Below, piece after piece: positions 27,441 to 36,322 of a stretch of 64,000 nucleotides of DNA. The notes under the pieces are model-generated. The model was not told the origin of the DNA. It ran no database searches and worked only from the letters and a program-made list of their open reading frames with translations. The translations under genes and the position numbers were made by a program. The stretch is taken from contig JAJFUF010000005.1 of the NCBI GenBank assembly GCA_021372495.1, positions 1-64,000 of the forward strand, written 5' to 3'. Numbering within the stretch: the stretch's first letter is position 1; the number at the start of each line of letters is the position of its first letter. Origin of the DNA: Lysobacteraceae bacterium. GTDB taxonomy: Bacteria; Pseudomonadota; Gammaproteobacteria; Xanthomonadales; Rhodanobacteraceae.

Positions 27441-28067
27441 TCAGCGCGGCCGGGCGAGCGCCGCGCGCGCGGCCGGCAGGATGCGCTGCGTCCAGCGCGC
27501 GTACTGCGCGGCGGACGGGTGCAGGCCGTCCTCGGCCAGCATGTCGGGCGCATCGCCGCGCTCGCGCGAGAGGTCGGTGACGTCGACCCAGCGCGCGCCG
27601 CGCGCTTCCGCTTCCTCGCGGTTGACCGCGTTGAAGGCGTCGATGGCAGCGGCGACGGCCGCGGCGTCGCGGCCCTGCGCGCGCGCGAACGGCGTCATGC
27701 CCCAGTCCGGGATCGACACCACGACCGTGCGCCGCGGCTCGCCGCCGGCCAGCGCGAGCGCGCGCTCGAGCAGCGCGCGGAATTCGCCGCGGTAGTCGTC
27801 GAGCCCGCGGCCGCGGTACTGGTTGTTGACGCCGATCAGCAGCGTGACCAGCGCGTACGGCGGCGCGAACGTCGCGGCGTCCATCGCCGCGGCCAGCTCG
27901 TCGGTGGTCCAGCCGGTGACGGCGACGATCCGCGGATCGGCGACGGCGATGCCTTCCGCGCGCAGGCGCGCGGCGAGCTGCGCGGGCCAGCGGCCGGACG
28001 GCGCGACGCCCTCGCCGATGGTGTAGGAATCGCCGAGGGCGAGGAAGCGCGGCGGTGCGGACGGCAT
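27441..28067 (-). CDS. SGNH/GDSL family hydrolase
   Basis: A 208-residue alpha/beta lipase or esterase of the SGNH superfamily. The family blocks are visible: GDSYTIGEG (nucleophile Ser), GVNNQYRG (block III Asn), and DGLHPS (catalytic Asp and His). There is no signal peptide, so it should be cytoplasmic. It could be a lysophospholipase or esterase; the substrate is not evident. ATG at 28067 is the first start in a short frame. Downstream and same-strand of the aminotransferase gene with a 168-bp gap. Confidence 0.85.
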   Translation of the reverse strand: MPSAPPRFLALGDSYTIGEGVAPSGRWPAQLAARLRAEGIAVADPRIVAVTGWTTDELAAAMDAATFAPPYALVTLLIGVNNQYRGRGLDDYRGEFRALLERALALAGGEPRRTVVVSIPDWGMTPFARAQGRDAAAVAAAIDAFNAVNREEAEARGARWVDVTDLSRERGDAPDMLAEDGLHPSAAQYARWTQRILPAARAALARPR

Positions 28068-28235
28068 GGTGGCTCCTGTGTTTCGCGCGGCGTTGCGTCA
28101 TCGCGGCCGAAGCCGCTCCCCCGGCAAGGCCGCTTTCGCCGATCGGCACGACGCGTGTCCGCGCGTGGGCGGTTTCGGCCCGGATTCCCGACACGCCGCA
28201 CGTCGAGGCGGAAGCGGGATCGCGATGTTGCGATT

Positions 28236-29483
28236 TCAGGCGACGGCGGCGCGGCGCGCGCCCGCGTCCGCCATGCGCGCCAGCACGCGCTCGATGCGCA
28301 CGAACACCTCGGCGATCTCGTGCGGCTGCGGCAGCAGGGTCAGGCGCAGGTGCCGGCTGGCGGCGAGGTTGAAGCTGGAGCCCGGCACCAGCAGCACGCT
28401 TTCCTCTTCCAGCAGGCGCAGCGCGAACGCGGCGTCGTCGAAGGCCGGCAGCGCGTCGGCGCGCACCGCGGGAAACGCGTACAGCGCGCCCCGCGGCGCG
28501 ACCAGTTCGAGGAAGCGGCTGGCGGCGACGCCGTCCAGCGCCGCGCGCCGCGCCGCGTGCAGGCGCCCGCCGGGCGCGGTCAGCGCGCCGATCGTGTCCG
28601 GACCTTGCAGCGCCGGGCGCACCGCCCACTGCGCCGGCGCGTTCGCGCACAGGCGCAGCGCGGCCAGCAGGCGCAGCGCATCGTGCAGCGCGGCCACGCG
28701 CGCACCCGCCCCGGACAGCGTCGTCCAGCCGACCCGGTAGCCGCAGGCGCGGTGCACCTTCGACAACCCGCCGAAGCTGAGGCAGGGCAGCTCGCCGGCC
28801 AGCGGCGCCAGCGGCGCGAACGTCGCGCCGTCGTAGAGGATGCCGTCGTAGATCTCGTCGGCGAGCAGCAGCAGGCCGCGGCGCGCGGCGACTTCGACGA
28901 TGCGCGCGAGCAGCGCGCGCGGGTAGACCGCGCCGGTCGGGTTGTTGGGGTTGATCAGCACCAGCGCGCGCGTGCGCGGCGTGACCAGTGCCTCGATCTC
29001 GTCCGCATCCGGCAGGTGGCCGCGCGCGGCGGGGCAGGCGTAGTAGCGCGGGTGGCCGCCGTTGAGGAGCGTCGCCGCGCTCCACAGCGGGTAGTCGGGG
29101 CTGGGCAGCAGCACCTCGTCGCCGGGCTCCAGCAGCGCGCGCAGCGCCAGGTCGATCAGCTCGCTGACGCCGTTGCCGACGAACACGCGCTCGACGTCGG
29201 CGCCGGCGACGCCGCGCGCGCGCTGCTGCGCGGCGATCGCCTCGCGCGCTTCCTCCAGCCCCATCTCGTGGCCGTAGCCTTCGCTGTCGGCGAGGCGCGC
29301 GGCGACCGCCGCGGCGAGGTGCGGCGGCGTGCGCAAACCGAACCGTGCCGGGTTGCCGATGTTGAGCTTGAGGATCGCGCGGCCCTGCGCCTCGAGCTCG
29401 CGCGCGCGCAGCGCCAGCGCGCCGCGGATCTCGTAGCGCACTTCGGCGAGGCGCGTGCTGGGGGTGATGGGATGACCGTCCAT
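28236..29483 (-). CDS. PLP-dependent aminotransferase, alanine-type (AlaA/AlaC-like)
   Basis: The 415-residue class I aminotransferase has the NPNNPTG motif (178-184), the Asp-containing DEIYDGI segment and the Schiff-base lysine Lys242 in SFGGLSKVHR. The N-terminus (RLAEVRYEIRG) and overall layout match alanine aminotransferases that move amino groups between alanine and 2-oxoglutarate. Aspartate-type activity cannot be excluded. ATG at 29483 is upstream of a normal N-terminus. It is the first gene of a leftward pair with the SGNH hydrolase and lies at the left edge of the flagellar block. Confidence 0.9.
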   Translation of the reverse strand: MDGHPITPSTRLAEVRYEIRGALALRARELEAQGRAILKLNIGNPARFGLRTPPHLAAAVAARLADSEGYGHEMGLEEAREAIAAQQRARGVAGADVERVFVGNGVSELIDLALRALLEPGDEVLLPSPDYPLWSAATLLNGGHPRYYACPAARGHLPDADEIEALVTPRTRALVLINPNNPTGAVYPRALLARIVEVAARRGLLLLADEIYDGILYDGATFAPLAPLAGELPCLSFGGLSKVHRACGYRVGWTTLSGAGARVAALHDALRLLAALRLCANAPAQWAVRPALQGPDTIGALTAPGGRLHAARRAALDGVAASRFLELVAPRGALYAFPAVRADALPAFDDAAFALRLLEEESVLLVPGSSFNLAASRHLRLTLLPQPHEIAEVFVRIERVLARMADAGARRAAVA

Positions 29484-29598
29484 GCCGGCTCCAGGCGAAA
29501 CGCCGCGATGCTAGCAGAGGCGTTCGCCCGCGCGGGGGCGCCGCGCGGGCAGGACGCGGCGCCGCGACGGGCAGCGCATGCAGGCGCGCCGGCGCGCC

Positions 29599-30867
29599 TC
29601 AGGCCGCCGCGGCCTGCGCGCCGGCGAAGCTGTAGACCTGCTCGGCCCAGTCGATCGCCGACAGGTAGGCGTTGGCCAGGCGCTCGGCGTGCGCGCCGGC
29701 GTCGGCGAGGCGGTCCCATTCGGCGCGCTCGCAGGCCAGCGCCTCGTCCAGCAGCGGCGCGAACGGACCCTCGCCGCGCTGCACCGCCGCGCGCACTTCC
29801 TCGGGCAGCGGCAGTTTCTCGAGCAGCGTGTCCATCGGTGCGTTCATCAGCGCGTCCAGCAGCGAGAACAGGCCGACCGTGAAGGCCATTTCCTGGCGCT
29901 CGCGCGGCATGCGCGCGGCGAGCTGCTCGCACATGCGCGCGCGCACCAGCGCGGTCTTCAGCAGCTCCGCCGGGCGGTCCTCCAGGCCGGCCAGCGCCAG
30001 CATGCGCACCCAGCCGCGCACGCGGCCGAGGCCGAGGTAGACGATCGCGTGCAGGATCGACTTCACCTTGATCGGCAGCGCGAAGTAGGCCGAGTTGACC
30101 AGGCGCAGCAGCTTGTAGCTGAGCACGGCGTCGTTGCGGATCACCGCGTCCAGCTCGTCCGGGCCGGTGTCGGGGTTCTCGATCGCCGCCAGCAGGCGCA
30201 TCACGTTCAGGCGGTTCTCGCCGAAGGTGGCCTCGGCGACGTTCTCCGGGCGCAGCAGGTAGTAGCCCTGGAAATAGTCGAAGCCGAGCGCGAGGCAGCG
30301 CTCGTACTGCTCGCGCGTCTGCACCTTCTCGGCGACCAGCTTGAGCGGGTAGCGGCGCAGCCGCTGCACCATCGCCGCCAGGCCGTCCGCGTCGTGGGCC
30401 AGCACGTCCAGCTTGACCAGTTGCGCCAGCCCCAGCAGCGCCTCGACCTCGGCGCCGCCGTCGCCGAAGGTGAAGTCGTCCAGCGCGATGGTGTAGCCGC
30501 GCCCGGCCAGCGTGCGCACCGCCTCGATCAGCTCGGCGTCGAGCTTCTCGCCTTCGAGGATCTCCAGCCCGACCTGCTTGCCGGAACTCGGCAGGTGCTG
30601 GTGGTTGAGCAGCAGGTTGCGGGTCAGGTTGACGAAGGCGAGGCTGTCGCCGACCAGCCGCTTGATGCCGAAGTCGACGAACGCATGCAGCAGCACGCGC
30701 GCGGTCGCGGCGTCGCGATTGGTGATGCGCGCCTGCTGGTCGTCGGCCTGCGCGCGGAACAGCAGCTCGTAGCCGAACAGCCGCTGCTCACGGTCGAGGA
30801 TCGGCTGGCGCGCGACCAGCATGGCGGGCGCGGCGGGCGTGGCGGTGGCGGCGTTCGGTTGCGGCAT
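29599..30867 (-). CDS. EAL-HDOD protein with a degenerate EAL domain
   Basis: The 422-residue protein has an EAL domain (about 15-205) followed by HDOD (about 210-410), the YuxH-type layout. The EAL signature is changed to GYELLFR (E34-L35-L36) and the DDFGTG loop is DDFTFG, so c-di-GMP hydrolysis is unlikely. It probably binds ligand or partner. HDOD modules act in signalling. It is the last gene of the leftward flagellar cluster, 24 bp after the PilZ brake gene, which suggests a role in flagellar c-di-GMP signalling. Confidence 0.88.
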   Translation of the reverse strand: MPQPNAATATPAAPAMLVARQPILDREQRLFGYELLFRAQADDQQARITNRDAATARVLLHAFVDFGIKRLVGDSLAFVNLTRNLLLNHQHLPSSGKQVGLEILEGEKLDAELIEAVRTLAGRGYTIALDDFTFGDGGAEVEALLGLAQLVKLDVLAHDADGLAAMVQRLRRYPLKLVAEKVQTREQYERCLALGFDYFQGYYLLRPENVAEATFGENRLNVMRLLAAIENPDTGPDELDAVIRNDAVLSYKLLRLVNSAYFALPIKVKSILHAIVYLGLGRVRGWVRMLALAGLEDRPAELLKTALVRARMCEQLAARMPRERQEMAFTVGLFSLLDALMNAPMDTLLEKLPLPEEVRAAVQRGEGPFAPLLDEALACERAEWDRLADAGAHAERLANAYLSAIDWAEQVYSFAGAQAAAA

Positions 30868-30891
30868 GGCGGCGATCTTCCGTGGCGGAAT

Positions 30892-31581
30892 TCATGGTGG
30901 GGCCTGGCGGCGCGCGCGCAGCAGGCGGCGTTGCAGCAACGCGGTGAAGCGGCCGACCAGGCGCTGCTGCTCGTGGCTGAGCCCGGCGAAGCTGCCGCCG
31001 ATGCTGCACGCGCCCGGCATCGCCGGATCGGTGCGCACGCTGCGGATCTCCAGCATCGCTTCCAGCACGCCGACCGGCAGCTCGATGGTGCAGCGCAGGC
31101 AGTCGCCGGGCGTGGGCGCGTCGGCGGCGCGCATGCGCAGCGCGACGCCTTCGGTCGAGATGTCGACCAGGCTGGCGGCACGCTGCGCCGCCGCTTCGTC
31201 GGCGTGCAGTTGCGCGCCGATCACGTAGGCGGCGGGCACGCGCGTGCGGTAGGCGCGGCGGCGCTGGCGATAGTCGAGTTCGCGCGGCAGCGCGAGGCGG
31301 TATGCGGCGGCGGCGGCATCGACCGCGTCGATGCGGGTGCGGAAGCGCAGCTCGATGCCGCCCAATCGGGTCGCCACGTGCAGCGCCAGGCCCGGCACCG
31401 CGCGCCGGTGGCCGGCGGCGGGGTACAGCGCGTCGGCGATCAGTTGCCCGCGCTCGCGGTCGAGGCCCAGCAGCAGGCTGCCGTAGGGCGCGCCGGCTTC
31501 CGGAAGGAACACCGACAACGGCGTGCGTTCGGCGATGAGCCTCATGAGCAGCGCCTGGATCTCGTGGCCGGCGGTAATCAC
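30892..31581 (-). CDS. ycgR: YcgR-type flagellar brake with PilZ domain
   Basis: The 229-residue protein has an N-terminal YcgR_2-like barrel (about 1-105) and a C-terminal PilZ domain (110-225) with both c-di-GMP motifs, RRRAYRTR and DISTEG (D/NxSxxG). In the family, c-di-GMP-bound YcgR slows the motor. The start is a GTG at 31581 that gives the conserved beginning; there is no strong SD. It follows flgN by 30 bp and precedes the EAL-HDOD gene, linking c-di-GMP to flagellar output in one transcript. Confidence 0.86.
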   Translation of the reverse strand: MITAGHEIQALLMRLIAERTPLSVFLPEAGAPYGSLLLGLDRERGQLIADALYPAAGHRRAVPGLALHVATRLGGIELRFRTRIDAVDAAAAAYRLALPRELDYRQRRRAYRTRVPAAYVIGAQLHADEAAAQRAASLVDISTEGVALRMRAADAPTPGDCLRCTIELPVGVLEAMLEIRSVRTDPAMPGACSIGGSFAGLSHEQQRLVGRFTALLQRRLLRARRQAPP

Positions 31582-31611
31582 GTTCGGCGGCGTCCGTACG
31601 GCCCGGCCGCG

Positions 31612-32088
31612 TCAGGCCTTGGCGATGGAGTGCGGCCTCCGCGCGACGGCGCCGGCGCCGCGCGGGCCGTACAGGCCGGCGTCGGCGGATTCGCCGGTCA
31701 GCAGGTGCAGCGCCTGGCGCACCTGGCGCAGCTTGACGTCCACCACCGCGCCGTTGTTCTGGTTCAGCTCGCGGCAGCGCGCCAGCAGCGCCAGCGCCTG
31801 CTGCCAGCGCGCCAGCGTGGCCGGATCGCGGGCCAGCCCGCTCTGCATCGCGGCCAGGCCGAAGCCGCCGCTGATCTGCGCGGCGAGGTGCACGCGTTCG
31901 GCCTCGAGCATTTCGAGCTGGCGCACGTGGGCGTCCTTGGCCGCGCCGGCCGCGTCCAGCGCGGCGTCGTCGCCGGCGAGCAACGCGTCGCGCTCGCACT
32001 CGAGCTCGGCGAGCAGCCGCTCGGCGGTGCTGGCGATCTCGCCGACCACCAGCGCAAGCGTGCGCGTCAGCTCGTCGGACAGGTCCAT
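31612..32088 (-). CDS. flgN: Flagellar export chaperone FlgN
   Basis: A helical 158-residue protein directly after flgM, one base after its stop (TGA G ATG). FlgN is the cytosolic chaperone of the hook-junction proteins FlgK and FlgL, also encoded in this window. Visible features are long helices with Gln/Ala, NQNNGAVVDVKL near the C-terminus (conserved FlgN type) and no membrane segment. A longer frame to 32223 adds 45 Trp/Pro-rich residues that overlap flgM, so I start at ATG 32088. Confidence 0.9.
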   Translation of the reverse strand: MDLSDELTRTLALVVGEIASTAERLLAELECERDALLAGDDAALDAAGAAKDAHVRQLEMLEAERVHLAAQISGGFGLAAMQSGLARDPATLARWQQALALLARCRELNQNNGAVVDVKLRQVRQALHLLTGESADAGLYGPRGAGAVARRPHSIAKA

Positions 32089-32089
32089 C

Positions 32090-32401
32090 TCAGGACTTCC
32101 CGCCGATCTGGCGCTCCAGCGCCAGCAGCTTGTCGGCGATGCGGCTCGAATCGGCCTGGTAGCCGCCGTCGGCCAGCGCCTGGCGCAGGCGTTCGACGCG
32201 TGCGGCGTCCACCGGCGCGGCATCCGCGCGGGGCCGTTCGGCCTGGTGCAGGGCGCGCGCCGAGTCGGTCAACTGCACGCTGTCGGCGCCGGGCCGGGCG
32301 GCGTCCGTGCCGGCGGCGGAACCCGCGGCGGCGTTGCCGCCGAGGCGGCCGTCGCGCGGCTGCGGCTGCAGGGGCAGCCGTGGGGCAATCTTGTTGTCCA
32401 T
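32090..32401 (-). CDS. flgM: Anti-sigma-28 factor FlgM
   Basis: The 103-residue FlgM holds sigma-28 (FliA) inactive until hook completion, when FlgM is exported. It has an Arg/Pro-rich disordered N-half and a helical C-half with the conserved run VERLRQALADGGYQADSSRIADKLLALE that binds sigma-28. ATG at 32401 is preferred over the upstream ATG at 32437 because the latter lies inside the FliA-type promoter region. It is 1 bp from flgN. Its own FliA promoter at 32441-32467 provides negative feedback. Confidence 0.92.
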   Translation of the reverse strand: MDNKIAPRLPLQPQPRDGRLGGNAAAGSAAGTDAARPGADSVQLTDSARALHQAERPRADAAPVDAARVERLRQALADGGYQADSSRIADKLLALERQIGGKS

Positions 32402-32440
32402 GCGAATGGGCCTTCCGCCAGTTTCAACCTGTTGCACGAT

Positions 32441-32467
32441 GTATCGGCCTGCCGCGGGAAAACTTTA
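32441..32467 (-). promoter_or_regulatory. FliA (sigma-28) promoter of flgM-flgN-ycgR
   Basis: On the minus strand TAAAGTTT, an 11-nt spacer and GCCGATAC match the sigma-28 pattern TAAAGTTT-N11-GCCGATAA in 15 of 16 core positions. It lies between flgA and flgM with flgM ATG 40 nt downstream. It allows a second, late flgM transcript independent of flgA. Confidence 0.9.
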
Positions 32468-32486
32468 GGGCCCGCCGCACGCCCCC

Positions 32487-33191
32487 TCAGGGCAGCGCCG
32501 CGACCGTGCCGGCCGCCTGCACCACGCCCTGCACGATGCGTCCGGAGCCGGCGTTGCGCACGCGCACCTGCGCGCCTTCGCCGCCGTTCTCCAGCGCGGT
32601 TCCGCTGCTGCGCACCGCCAGCGCGCCGGCGCCGGCCAGCAGGGTGACCTGGTCGCCGCGACGCACCAGCGTCGGCGCGGCCAGCGCGGCCGGGCTCAGC
32701 ACCGCCCCGGCGCGCAGCGGCCGCAGCAATTGACGTCCGGCCAGCGCGGCCGGATCGGTAAGGTAGCCGTAGCCGAGCTGCGCGACGTCGCGCTGTTCGG
32801 CGCGCACGTCCGCGGCGGCGACGGTTTCGCCGCGCGCCAGCGCGCGCGCGCCGACCAGCACTTCGCGATAGACGTGCACCTCGACCGGCACGAACAGCCG
32901 CCATGCGCGCGGTCCCGGGCAGCGCACCGCGACGCTGGCGCGCGTGCCGGCGATGCGGTCGCCCGGCAGCTCGGCCTGCAGCGGCGCGGCGCAGGCGGCC
33001 AGGCGCAGGCGCGCGTCCAGCGCGGCGGCGCGCACGACGACGCGGCCGCCGGCGGGCGCGACATGCGCGCGCACGTAGGCTTCCGCCGCGCGCTGCAGGC
33101 TGTCCAGCGGCTGGATGCCGTCGGCGGCCTGCGCCGCGACGGCGCCCGCCGCGAGCGGCAGCGCCAGCGCGAGGCGGCCGCACAGGTTCAC
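32487..33191 (-). CDS. flgA: Flagellar P-ring assembly chaperone FlgA
   Basis: FlgA is the periplasmic chaperone for FlgI P-ring assembly. The 234-residue protein has a Sec signal peptide ([16 protein letters not shown]) and the conserved SAF-like C-terminal region ([19 protein letters not shown]). The start is GTG at 33191 overlapping the MCP stop by 4 bp (GTGA). FlgI itself is encoded at 41302. The gene is co-transcribed with the upstream MCP and followed by the flgM promoter. Confidence 0.92.
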   Translation of the reverse strand: MNLCGRLALALPLAAGAVAAQAADGIQPLDSLQRAAEAYVRAHVAPAGGRVVVRAAALDARLRLAACAAPLQAELPGDRIAGTRASVAVRCPGPRAWRLFVPVEVHVYREVLVGARALARGETVAAADVRAEQRDVAQLGYGYLTDPAALAGRQLLRPLRAGAVLSPAALAAPTLVRRGDQVTLLAGAGALAVRSSGTALENGGEGAQVRVRNAGSGRIVQGVVQAAGTVAALP

Positions 33192-34525
33192 GCCGCCGCT
33201 CCCGCGGCCAGCGTGGCCAGGCTCTGGCTGATGCGTTCGAGGTCGCCGTCGAGTTCGTGCAGCGCGCCGCGCGCCTCGCCGGCGCGGCCGTCGGCGATCA
33301 GGCCGGCCAGCTCCGCGCTGCGCGTGGCGTAGCGGCGGCCGGCGTCGGCCAGCGTTTCCAGCGCGGGATGCGGCCCGCGCGCGCGCGCCAGCCGCTCGAT
33401 CCAGCGCGCGATCTGCTGGCCGGGCTGGTCGGTTTCCAGCCAGCGCAGATCGAGCGTGTCGGGGTCCTGCGCGGCCAGCTCCAGCGCATAGCGCAGGCCC
33501 TGGCTGGCTTCGCGGATCGCGTGGCTGACGGTGGCGGCGTCGGCGGCGCCGTCCGCGCCGAGCCGCGCGACGTTGAGACGGTGCGCCAGCAGCGCGCTGC
33601 GGATCAGCGCCTCGGCCTGGCGGCGCGCCTCGTCGAGCCGGCGCGCCAGCGCGCCCAGGGATTCCGCCGCGCCCTCGGCATGCCGGCGCACGCCGTCCGC
33701 GGCATCGGCGGCGGCGGCCATCCGCGCCGCGCCGTCGGCGGACGCGGCGCCGGCCTCGGTCAGCGCGGCGGCGGCTTCGGCGGCGGTCGCGCCGGCCTGG
33801 TCGAGCCGGCGCAGGCCGTCGTCGACGGCCTGGTCGAGCTGGCCGGAGAATTCGCTCATGGTGGTGGTGACCGCCTCGATCTCGGCAGTCGCCTGCGCGG
33901 TCTTCTCGGCGAGTTGCTTGACCTCGTCGGCGACCACGGCGAAGCCGCGCCCGGCGTCGCCGGCGCGCGCCGCCTCGATCGCCGCGTTCAGCGCGACCAG
34001 GTTGGTCTGGTGCGCGATCTCCTGCACGCTGGCGGTGAGCCGGCGGATCTCGCCGGAGAAATCGGCGAACTGCGCGTGCGCCTGGCTCATGCCGGACAGC
34101 GCGCTGCGCAGCAGGCGATGCTGGCCGTCCAGGCCGGACACCGCTTCGGCGCCGCGCGCGATGCCGGTGCGCACGCGCGCGCCGGCGGCGTCGGCCTCGC
34201 GCGCACCGGCGGCGATGCCGGCGGCGGCGGCCGTCAAATTGCCGACGCCCTGGCGGCAGCCGTCGAAGCCCGCGCCCAGTTCGCCCAGCTCGCGCGCCAG
34301 CACGCGCGCGCCGTTCAGCGCGATGCCCTGTTGTTCCAGCGCACGCGCGCCATGCAGCACGGCCGTGCCCGCCTGCGGCGCGCCTTCCGCCAGCGCGGCC
34401 AGCGCCGGCGCCAGCGCGCGCGCGGCGGCCGGATGGCGTCGCGTCAGCGCGGCGAGGCGCTCGCGATCGCCGGCGGCGGCAGCGGCGGCGAGGGCGTGGA
34501 CGTGCTGGCTGAACAGGAGGGTCAT
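33188..34525 (-). CDS. Soluble methyl-accepting chemotaxis protein
   Basis: A 445-residue MCP with no clear membrane segment, so it is probably cytoplasmic. The hairpin tip that contacts CheA/CheW (about 168-210, with [20 protein letters not shown] and [18 protein letters not shown]) is canonical. A C-terminal helical extension (about 320-440) vaguely resembles the CZB zinc-sensing domain but lacks its His and Cys ligands, and this is uncertain. The start ATG at 34525 is chosen because a FliA promoter ends about 35 nt upstream; the longer frame reads through it. It overlaps flgA by 4 bp, an unusual pairing. Confidence 0.87.
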   Translation of the reverse strand: MTLLFSQHVHALAAAAAAGDRERLAALTRRHPAAARALAPALAALAEGAPQAGTAVLHGARALEQQGIALNGARVLARELGELGAGFDGCRQGVGNLTAAAAGIAAGAREADAAGARVRTGIARGAEAVSGLDGQHRLLRSALSGMSQAHAQFADFSGEIRRLTASVQEIAHQTNLVALNAAIEAARAGDAGRGFAVVADEVKQLAEKTAQATAEIEAVTTTMSEFSGQLDQAVDDGLRRLDQAGATAAEAAAALTEAGAASADGAARMAAAADAADGVRRHAEGAAESLGALARRLDEARRQAEALIRSALLAHRLNVARLGADGAADAATVSHAIREASQGLRYALELAAQDPDTLDLRWLETDQPGQQIARWIERLARARGPHPALETLADAGRRYATRSAELAGLIADGRAGEARGALHELDGDLERISQSLATLAAGAAA

Positions 34526-34559
34526 CGGTGCGCTCGTGATGGCAGGGGGTTCGGCATAC

Positions 34560-34586
34560 AGATCGCGCCGAAGCGTCGAAACTTGA
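34560..34586 (-). promoter_or_regulatory. FliA (sigma-28) promoter of the MCP-flgA transcript
   Basis: On the minus strand TCAAGTTT, an 11-nt spacer and CGCGATCT: the -35 equals that of the fliC promoter and the -10 keeps CGAT. The MCP ATG lies 35 nt downstream of its 3' end. Together with the cheV promoter it fills the 244-bp divergent spacer. Confidence 0.75.
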
Positions 34587-34719
34587 GGAAGCAAGACGTG
34601 TGCCATTGGGGATGGAGTGGGGAGCGGGGGTGGAGAATGGAAACGGCGCGTCGCAAATCGATGGCATGCGTGGCGAAGGACGCGACGGGCGCATCTGCGT
34701 TGTCCCACGCCGGCCTCCC

Positions 34720-34747
34720 TCAAGCTCCCGCCCCGCCGCGCCGATAA
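34720..34747 (+). promoter_or_regulatory. FliA (sigma-28) promoter of cheV
   Basis: TCAAGCTC, a 12-nt spacer and GCCGATAA. The -10 element is a perfect sigma-28 match; the spacer is one base longer than in the flgM and fliC promoters. The cheV start lies 22 nt downstream. Confidence 0.7.
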
Positions 34748-34769
34748 CCGTGCATCCGCCACGGAACGC

Positions 34770-35711
34770 ATGCGAATGGCCACTGCCCTGCTGGACAGCG
34801 TCGACCGCTTCACCCGCCTCGCCGGGCACAACCGCACGGCGATGCTGCTGTTCCGCCTCGACGGCGGCTCGCGCTTCGCGATCAACGTGTTCAAGGTGCG
34901 CGAGGTGTTGCGCTGCCCGCCGCTGGCACGCCTGCCGACCATGCACGAGCTGGTCGCCGGCGCGGTCGACTACCGCGGGCGCACGCTGCCGGTGATCGAC
35001 CTGATCCGCGCGATGAACTATCCGCCGCTGCAGGATCCGGCCGAGGCGCACCTGATCGTCAGCGAGTTCAGCCGCTCGGTGCAGGCGTTCCTGGTACGCG
35101 ACGTCGAGCGCATCGTGCACTGCGACGGCGCCGACATGGAGACGCCGGGCCACGGCCTCGGCTACGGCGCGCGGGTCAGCGCGGTGACGCGCATCGACGG
35201 TGCACTGGTGGCGGTGGTCGACGTCGAGCAGATCCTCGCCGAGGTCAACGGCGCGCAGGCCGAGGTGTCGTCGCGGTTGCGCAACGCCGCGCAGCGCGCC
35301 GAGGCGCAGCCGCGGCGCGTGCTGGTGGCCGACGACTCCGCGGTCGCGCGCCGCCAGTTGGTCGAGGTGCTGAAGCAGATGGAGATCGAGTGCGTGGTCG
35401 CGCACGACGGCCGCGAGGCGCTGGCGATGCTGCGCGAGCAGGCCGCGCTTGCGCCCGAGGAACGCGTCGCGCTGGTGATTTCCGACATCGAGATGCCGGC
35501 GCTGGACGGCTACGCGCTGACCCGCGCGATCCGCGAGGACGCCGCGCTGGCGCCGCTGAAGGTGGTGCTGCACTCCTCGCTGAGCGGCGGCTTCAACGAG
35601 GCGATGGTGCGCGACGTCGGCGCCGACCGCTTCGTCGCCAAGTTCCAGCCCGACCTGCTGGCCGCGAGCGTGCTGGAGCTGCTGGCGCAGGTGCGCGCGC
35701 AGCGGGGCTGA
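34770..35711 (+). CDS. cheV: Chemotaxis coupling protein CheV (CheW plus receiver)
   Basis: CheV couples receptors to CheA. The 313-residue protein has an N-terminal CheW domain (about 25-165) followed by a receiver (about 180-310) with acidic pair DD (188-189), phospho-acceptor Asp239 in [11 protein letters not shown], and a conserved Lys near VAKF. ATG at 34770 or 34776 is likely; the frame to 34617 covers the promoter region. A sigma-28 promoter is immediately upstream, so it is a late flagellar-class gene. It precedes flgB but flgB has its own sigma-54 site. Confidence 0.92.
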   Translation: MRMATALLDSVDRFTRLAGHNRTAMLLFRLDGGSRFAINVFKVREVLRCPPLARLPTMHELVAGAVDYRGRTLPVIDLIRAMNYPPLQDPAEAHLIVSEFSRSVQAFLVRDVERIVHCDGADMETPGHGLGYGARVSAVTRIDGALVAVVDVEQILAEVNGAQAEVSSRLRNAAQRAEAQPRRVLVADDSAVARRQLVEVLKQMEIECVVAHDGREALAMLREQAALAPEERVALVISDIEMPALDGYALTRAIREDAALAPLKVVLHSSLSGGFNEAMVRDVGADRFVAKFQPDLLAASVLELLAQVRAQRG

Positions 35712-35856
35712 TCCGCGGGTATTCGCCGGCGCGACGGTTTTCCGTCGCCGCCGCGGTCGCGGCCTGCCGCCGGCACCGGCAAGAACTTGCCGCATGTCGC
35801 GCATCGCCTTGCGCGGCGCGGCCTGCAGCCCGCGTCGCCGCTACCTGCGGACGCAG

Positions 35857-35872
35857 TGGCACGCTCCTTGCT
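35857..35872 (+). promoter_or_regulatory. Sigma-54 promoter of the flgB operon
   Basis: TGGCACG-CTCC-TTGCT: GG at 35858-35859 and GC at 35870-35871 separated by 10 nt, a near-consensus sigma-54 site (TGGCACG-N4-TTGCW). It lies 37 nt before flgB and drives the rod/hook operon. Confidence 0.92.
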
Positions 35873-35909
35873 GCCGGCAGCCCGTCGATCCCACGAACGG
35901 GAGCGGGCG

Positions 35910-36320
35910 ATGAGCAACGGCAACGATCCACTATTCGGCATCCACACGCAGGCCTTGAGCCTGTGGCAGCGGCGCGCGGAAGTGCTCGCGTCGAACCTGG
36001 CCAATGCCGACACGCCGGGCTACCTCGCGCGCGACGTCGATTTCCGCAGCGCGCTGGCGGCGCAGTCCGGCGATGCGGCCGGCGACGTGCGCCTGGCGCT
36101 CACCGAACCCGGCCACCCTGCCGCGGCCGGCAGCGATCCCGCCACCGGCGCCGCGCTGAAGTACCGCGTGCCGCTGCAGCCGTCGATGGACGGCAACACC
36201 GTCGATCCGCAGATGGAGCAGGCCGCGTACGCCGAAAACAGCGTGCGCTACCAGGCCAGCCTCACCTTCATCACCGCGCAGATCCGCATGCTGCGCACCG
36301 CCATCACCGGAGGTGGCTGA
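35910..36320 (+). CDS. flgB: Flagellar rod protein FlgB
   Basis: FlgB is a proximal rod subunit above the MS ring. The 136-residue protein contains the rod/hook motif SNLANADTPGYLARDVDF in its N-terminal third, and the conserved C-terminal helix. ATG at 35910 follows GGGAGCGGG. It is the first gene of the rod/hook operon; flgC starts 2 bp after its stop. Confidence 0.96.
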   Translation: MSNGNDPLFGIHTQALSLWQRRAEVLASNLANADTPGYLARDVDFRSALAAQSGDAAGDVRLALTEPGHPAAAGSDPATGAALKYRVPLQPSMDGNTVDPQMEQAAYAENSVRYQASLTFITAQIRMLRTAITGGG

Positions 36321-36322
36321 GC

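Noticed and set aside
26202-29882. A 1226-residue plus-strand frame containing the repeated residues SRVPSPE
   Set aside because: The repeats are translation of the 7-bp tandem repeat and the remainder is antisense to the Grx4 fusion, hydrolase and aminotransferase genes.
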